Source of the DNA: Verrucomicrobiota bacterium
GTDB taxonomy: Bacteria > Verrucomicrobiota > Verrucomicrobiia > Limisphaerales > JAEYXS01
DNA: 8,985 nucleotides
NCBI GenBank assembly: GCA_021156225.1
Contig: JAJNBN010000101.1
Span: forward strand, 1 to 8,985
Reading direction: 5' to 3'
The notes beneath the pieces were generated by a model. The model searched no databases, was not told the DNA's origin, and saw only the letters and a program-made list of their open reading frames with translations. The first letter of the stretch is position 1. Every line of letters starts with the position of its first letter. Below, one piece after another: positions 5,300 to 8,985 of the stretch. Both the position numbers and the translations under genes were made by a program.

Positions 5300-6487
5300 C
5301 TAGACCGGCTGGATGCCGCGCCGCGCCAGTTCACCGAGCGTCCAGTCGTATTCGCTCACGAGCTGGTCCACGACGTTCCGCTTCTTCATCGCATCCGGCA
5401 TCACTTCCCAAGTGTAAGTCTCCATCTCGATGTGCGGGCAGAGCGTCGGTTCCTTCGCGAGGATATCGAGCACGCCTTGGATATGGTCCGAGGTGCTTTC
5501 GTAGATGGCCGTGGGCTCGCTGTGCAGAGGGATGTGGAAATGGATGCGCCACTCGAGTTTGCTCTGAGCGGCGGCATCACTCGTCCACTTCGCCGCCTCA
5601 TCCAGCGCCACATCCAGGTCCTTGTAGCGCCGTATCGCGCCGGTGGCATTCCGTTCGATTACCTGATGGAAATAAACGGTATCCACGAAGGAACGCAGTG
5701 CCGCCCGGACTTCCGGCGTGGGCCGCACTTTCAACGCCGAGCTGAAATGCAGCTTGGAGATCTTCACACCGTTGTCTTTGAAACGGGCGATGACATCGGC
5801 GGGTTCCTCGTATTCGATCGCGAGGTGGCAATTGTCGTAGTTCACCCCTAGATGCTCGCCGAGGCGGCTATCGCTCGGGCGCTCATCGCGCATCTGGTTG
5901 TAGAACTGCACCATCTCCGTGCTCGTCTCCAGATAGCAGAGCGGTTCGGGTTCCAGACCAAGGTGCAGCTTCTTGCCGGTGTGTTCGCTCACCTTCGCGA
6001 TGTGTTCCACGGTGCGCCAGAGATTGCGACGCATCGCGGATACTTGCGCGTCACTGGTGATGAATTCTTTGAACGAGCAGGGGACGGTGCTGATGCTGCC
6101 CTCCACGCCTTCGGGAACGATCTGCGCGAGCAAGTCGAAGAGACGATTCGTGTAAACGACGCGTTCATCTGTGGTCCAGTCCGGCGCGTAAACCTGTTCC
6201 TTCACGCGCGTGCCGTGAAAGCTGCCGTAAGGAAAACCGTTGATCGTGAAGACGTAGCAGTTCTCCTTGTCCAGCCAGTTACGGAACTCGGAGAGGCGGG
6301 CAGGCTCGCTCAATTCGCGCGAAGCCTGTTCACCGAGCCGCAGACCGATGGCGTAAGGCTTGCCGCCGGACACGCGATCGCGCACGCCGAGCGTGAATTG
6401 CTTCAGCGTGCCGAAGGTCTGTTCCCACGTCTCGCCCCGGTGGATGTTCGTACAATAAGCCAGATGCAGCCCATGCGTCAGTTGCAT
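5300..6487 (-). CDS. eboE: EboE-like TIM-barrel protein (metabolite traffic family)
   Basis: A 395-residue protein matching the EboE family in length and motifs. EboE is a xylose-isomerase-like TIM barrel encoded in ebo clusters, which cyanobacteria, pseudomonads and eustigmatophyte plastids carry and which are linked to moving a metabolite precursor out of the cytoplasm. Visible motifs are the start HGLHLAYCTNIHRGETW (5-21), INGFPYGSFHG (82-92), LGLEPEPLCYLE (176-187), LGVNYDNCHLA (213-223), KLHFSSAL (245-252), HFHIPL (316-321) and METYTWEVMP (355-364). The Glu, Asp and His residues in these motifs are the likely metal ligands of an isomerase-type site. No signal peptide is seen. The reaction is not known. 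No eboA-D or eboF lies in the window; the gene instead follows a peptidase gene after 44 bp with no terminator, so it is probably co-transcribed. No Shine-Dalgarno motif is present. Its stop lies 15 bp from that of the convergent Clp fusion gene. Confidence 0.82.
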   Translation of the reverse strand: MQLTHGLHLAYCTNIHRGETWEQTFGTLKQFTLGVRDRVSGGKPYAIGLRLGEQASRELSEPARLSEFRNWLDKENCYVFTINGFPYGSFHGTRVKEQVYAPDWTTDERVVYTNRLFDLLAQIVPEGVEGSISTVPCSFKEFITSDAQVSAMRRNLWRTVEHIAKVSEHTGKKLHLGLEPEPLCYLETSTEMVQFYNQMRDERPSDSRLGEHLGVNYDNCHLAIEYEEPADVIARFKDNGVKISKLHFSSALKVRPTPEVRAALRSFVDTVYFHQVIERNATGAIRRYKDLDVALDEAAKWTSDAAAQSKLEWRIHFHIPLHSEPTAIYESTSDHIQGVLDILAKEPTLCPHIEMETYTWEVMPDAMKKRNVVDQLVSEYDWTLGELARRGIQPV

Positions 6488-6531
6488 CCACTGATTGAAC
6501 AGGATTCAGGCGGTGAGGCGAAAGGGGAAAA

Positions 6532-8985
6532 TTACTTCCGCGCCTCTGGCGTGATGCTCAGCTCCACCTTCTTGCCGTCACGCATGATGATGACTTTCAC
6601 GGGCACACCGATCTTCACGGAGTCGAGGGCGTAGGTGTAGTCGTAGATGTTCGCGATCTTTTGTCCGGCGAATTCCACGATGATGTCGCCGTTCTTGATG
6701 CCCGCCTTGTCCGCCGGGCTACCACCGCGCGCGCCGCTGAGCTTCACGCCCTGCACTTCAGAAGCGTAGTCAGGAATAGTGCCCAGATAGGCGCGCAGGC
6801 CATCGCGGGCACCGCCTTTGTCACTCTTCTCCACCTTCACGTAATCCGGACGCGCGCCTTCCTTAGCCAGGTCCAGCACGATGCGACGGGCCATCTTCGC
6901 GACGCGTTCCATGCCTTCATAATTCAGTGTGTCCGTGTCATCCGCCGGGCGATGATACTCTTCATGGCTGCCGGTGAAGAACGCCAGCACGGGAATGTTC
7001 TTCGGATAAAACGCGGTCGTGTCCGTGGGCAGATACGGATCGTCTTGCAGCGTGAGGCTGAAGCCGCCCACGACGTTCGCCTTCTCGATCAAGCCGCGCC
7101 ACGCCGTGGACGAACCGATGCCTTGCAAGGTCAACTTGTTCTCCCGCACGCGTCCCACCATGTCGAAGTTCAGATAGGCCACGACGTTTGAAAGGGACAG
7201 CGTGGGGCTCTCCACGAACTTGGAGGAACCGATCAAACCCATCTCCTCACCGGACCAGAAGGAGAACACGATACCACGAGTGAAGGCGGCCGGATTTTTC
7301 TCCCGCTCGGCGGCCAAGTTCGCCGCGATCTCCAGCACGGCGGAAACGCCCGAGGCATTGTCATCCGCGCCATTGTGGATCTGGCCTTCCTCGCCCTTGA
7401 TGCCGAAACCGCCCGTCTCACCGCGGCCCAAGTGATCATAGTGCGCACCGAGCATCACATACTCATTGCCGGACACCGGCGGGATGACGCCGACCACGTT
7501 GCGATCCGTTTTCTTCAGGTGATTCACCTTCGTGGCCAGGCTTACGGTCAAGCCGGGCAAGGTGAAGCGAACGTCCGCAGCATGCGGGTCCTCCTGATCA
7601 AGCATATCTTGCAGATGCTTCAAGGTCTTGCCGCTGCCCGCCAGCATGGCATCCGCGACCTTGCCGGAGATGGACGCGGCCACGATGCCGGAGCCCGCGA
7701 GGCTGCTGTCATAAGTCATGGGGGCGAGTTCACCGGGGTTTGGCGAGTTCGGTCCGGTGACGATGAGCAACGCTTTCGCGCCATGGGTGCGGGCGACGAG
7801 GGCCTTGTAGCGCAGGCCGGCGTAACGGTTCAATTCCGCGCGACGGGCTTGATCCACGCCTTCGGGCACATAGCGGAAGGCCACGACGATCTTATTCGAG
7901 ACATTCAACGTGCCGCCGTAGGAATCGTAGCTATCACCCAGCTTGCCCGGCACGGTGAGACCATAACCCACGAAGACCACTTCACCGGAGACTTCACCAT
8001 TTGCGCTGAAGGAGAGCGGGCGGAAGTCTTGCTCGGGGATGAAGGTCATTTCACGCAAGGTTTCGCCGGACTTGTGCAAGACGAGCCTGCAACCATTAGT
8101 CAGCGTCTGGACCCCCGCGGTGAATTCGAAATCCTGAAAGTAAGTGCCGGTATGGCCCAGGGGACGGACACCGCCGGCCTGCAATTGCTGGGCGATGTAT
8201 TCAGAAGCGAGCTGTGCGCCAGCGGAGCCGGTGAGGCGCCCTTCGAGCTTTTCACTGGCCAGATAGGAGACGTGGCCGTAGAGGTCGTTGGTGCGGATCG
8301 CGGCATCGGCAGACACGATGATGCTCACGGGGTTCGCACCCTTGATGCCGACGAACGAGGCACCTTTCGCTTCATTGGCTTTCAACGCCTTCTGGGCGGC
8401 GGCGTGATCCCAGTTCGCCAGGAAGATCTGCGAGCCGCTGCCGCCTCGGCCCGAGGTCCAGGAGAGTTTTTTGCCATCGGGCGAGAAGACCGGCAGGCTG
8501 TCGAAGCCGTCCGTGTAGGTCACGCGGATGGGATCGCGGGTGCCTTGGGCATCAACAATGTAGAGCTCGAAATTTGCGAAGCCTTCCTTGTTCGAGCCGA
8601 AGATGACGTATTCACCGGAGGGGTGGAAATAAGGGGCCCAGGACATGGCCTTGAAGTCCGTGAGCCGCATGACATCGCTGCCATCCAGCTTCATGGTGTA
8701 GATGTCCGCCGTGTCACCCTTTTCATTGAAGCGACGCCAGACGATGCGTTGGCCATCCGGGGTGAAGAACGGGCCGCCATCGTAACCGGGAGTCTTGGTC
8801 AGGCGACGTTGCTCGGTGCCATCGGCATTCATCACGTAAATCTCGCCGAAGTAGGCAGCATCCAGCTCGTAACGCTGGCGCTCGGCAGGGGAGAGGTCCT
8901 TCAGCGGGAAAGCATCGCGGGTGGAGCAGAACACGATGAGCTTACCATCGGGCGAGTAGGCACCTTCGGCATCGTAGCCATCGGC
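6532..8985 (-). CDS. TolB-type beta-propeller + PA + M28 zinc aminopeptidase + PDZ protein (N-terminus cut off)
   Basis: The minus frame is open to the window's right edge, giving 817 residues and no true start; an internal GTG at 8932-8934 is not the start because propeller sequence precedes it. Residues 1-175 hold four PD40/TolB-like blades (AYSPDGKLIVF, FFTPDGQRIVW, YFHPSGEYVIF, VFSPDGKKLSW). A PA-like region spans about 325-450. The M28 peptidase (about 490-690) shows every expected zinc motif: GAHYDHLG (His515, Asp517), GADDNASG (Asp541/542), SGEEMG (catalytic Glu580 with ligand Glu581), NFDMVG (Asp608) and EYHRPADD (His678). A C-terminal PDZ (about 725-817) has GGSPADKAGIKNGDIIVEF. The protein is probably exported and clips N-terminal residues from peptides, with the PDZ and propeller for substrate or partner binding; the signal peptide would lie outside the window. 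All catalytic residues are intact. It is the upstream partner of eboE. Confidence 0.92.
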   Translation of the reverse strand, partial: ADGYDAEGAYSPDGKLIVFCSTRDAFPLKDLSPAERQRYELDAAYFGEIYVMNADGTEQRRLTKTPGYDGGPFFTPDGQRIVWRRFNEKGDTADIYTMKLDGSDVMRLTDFKAMSWAPYFHPSGEYVIFGSNKEGFANFELYIVDAQGTRDPIRVTYTDGFDSLPVFSPDGKKLSWTSGRGGSGSQIFLANWDHAAAQKALKANEAKGASFVGIKGANPVSIIVSADAAIRTNDLYGHVSYLASEKLEGRLTGSAGAQLASEYIAQQLQAGGVRPLGHTGTYFQDFEFTAGVQTLTNGCRLVLHKSGETLREMTFIPEQDFRPLSFSANGEVSGEVVFVGYGLTVPGKLGDSYDSYGGTLNVSNKIVVAFRYVPEGVDQARRAELNRYAGLRYKALVARTHGAKALLIVTGPNSPNPGELAPMTYDSSLAGSGIVAASISGKVADAMLAGSGKTLKHLQDMLDQEDPHAADVRFTLPGLTVSLATKVNHLKKTDRNVVGVIPPVSGNEYVMLGAHYDHLGRGETGGFGIKGEEGQIHNGADDNASGVSAVLEIAANLAAEREKNPAAFTRGIVFSFWSGEEMGLIGSSKFVESPTLSLSNVVAYLNFDMVGRVRENKLTLQGIGSSTAWRGLIEKANVVGGFSLTLQDDPYLPTDTTAFYPKNIPVLAFFTGSHEEYHRPADDTDTLNYEGMERVAKMARRIVLDLAKEGARPDYVKVEKSDKGGARDGLRAYLGTIPDYASEVQGVKLSGARGGSPADKAGIKNGDIIVEFAGQKIANIYDYTYALDSVKIGVPVKVIIMRDGKKVELSITPEARK

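Noticed and set aside
5852..6634. 260-codon plus-strand frame opposite eboE
   Set aside because: It is antisense to conserved EboE motifs and crosses the eboE/peptidase gap; its composition is that of a shadow frame.
8932..8934. GTG as the start of the peptidase gene
   Set aside because: The same frame continues to the window edge and encodes the first propeller strand (AYSPDGKLIVF) before this codon, so the true start is outside.

Overview
The window is about 9 kb of moderately GC-rich bacterial DNA with five genes and a fragment of a sixth. The gene content (a beta-propeller/M28/PDZ exopeptidase, a stand-alone EboE-type TIM barrel, HEAT-repeat proteins) and the general lack of Shine-Dalgarno motifs fit a Verrucomicrobiota or related PVC-group bacterium. 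That assignment is inference; there is no rRNA or other marker here.

Layout, left to right. (1) 1-180, plus: the last 59 codons of an RtcB-type RNA ligase. (2) 394-1335, plus: an exported protein of two NTF2-like halves joined by a Thr/Pro linker. (3) 1411-1659, minus: a small two-helix membrane protein, convergent with the previous gene. (4) 1660-1780: a divergent promoter region with small inverted repeats. (5) 1781-5284, plus: a 1167-residue protein that is the centre of interest. (6) 5300-6487, minus: EboE-like protein, ending 15 bp from the stop of gene 5. (7) 6532-8985, minus, entering from the right edge: a TolB-type propeller + PA + M28 zinc peptidase + PDZ protein, 44 bp upstream of eboE and probably co-transcribed with it.

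The standout is gene 5. It joins N-terminal HEAT repeats, a tandem Clp/Hsp100 AAA+ motor (closest in layout to ClpA/ClpC, without a ClpB middle domain) and a C-terminal domain that reads as a class-I peptide chain release factor (RF1/RF2). The release-factor part keeps the scaffold, including the family's KDHRTG signature near its end, but lacks the catalytic GGQ loop and the RF2 codon-reading SPF motif. The motor is rewired: D1 keeps the substrate-gripping pore tyrosine but has lost its Walker B acids, whereas D2 keeps all ATPase motifs but has lost its aromatic pore loop. The simplest reading is an unfoldase or remodeller recruited to ribosomes by a catalytically dead release-factor domain, possibly a ribosome rescue or quality-control machine.

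RtcB, an RNA ligase known elsewhere to pair with the release-factor homologue PrfH in repair of damaged ribosomes, lies 1.6 kb upstream on the same strand. This is a suggestive neighbourhood but not an operon. The two right-hand genes look like an unrelated transcription unit.
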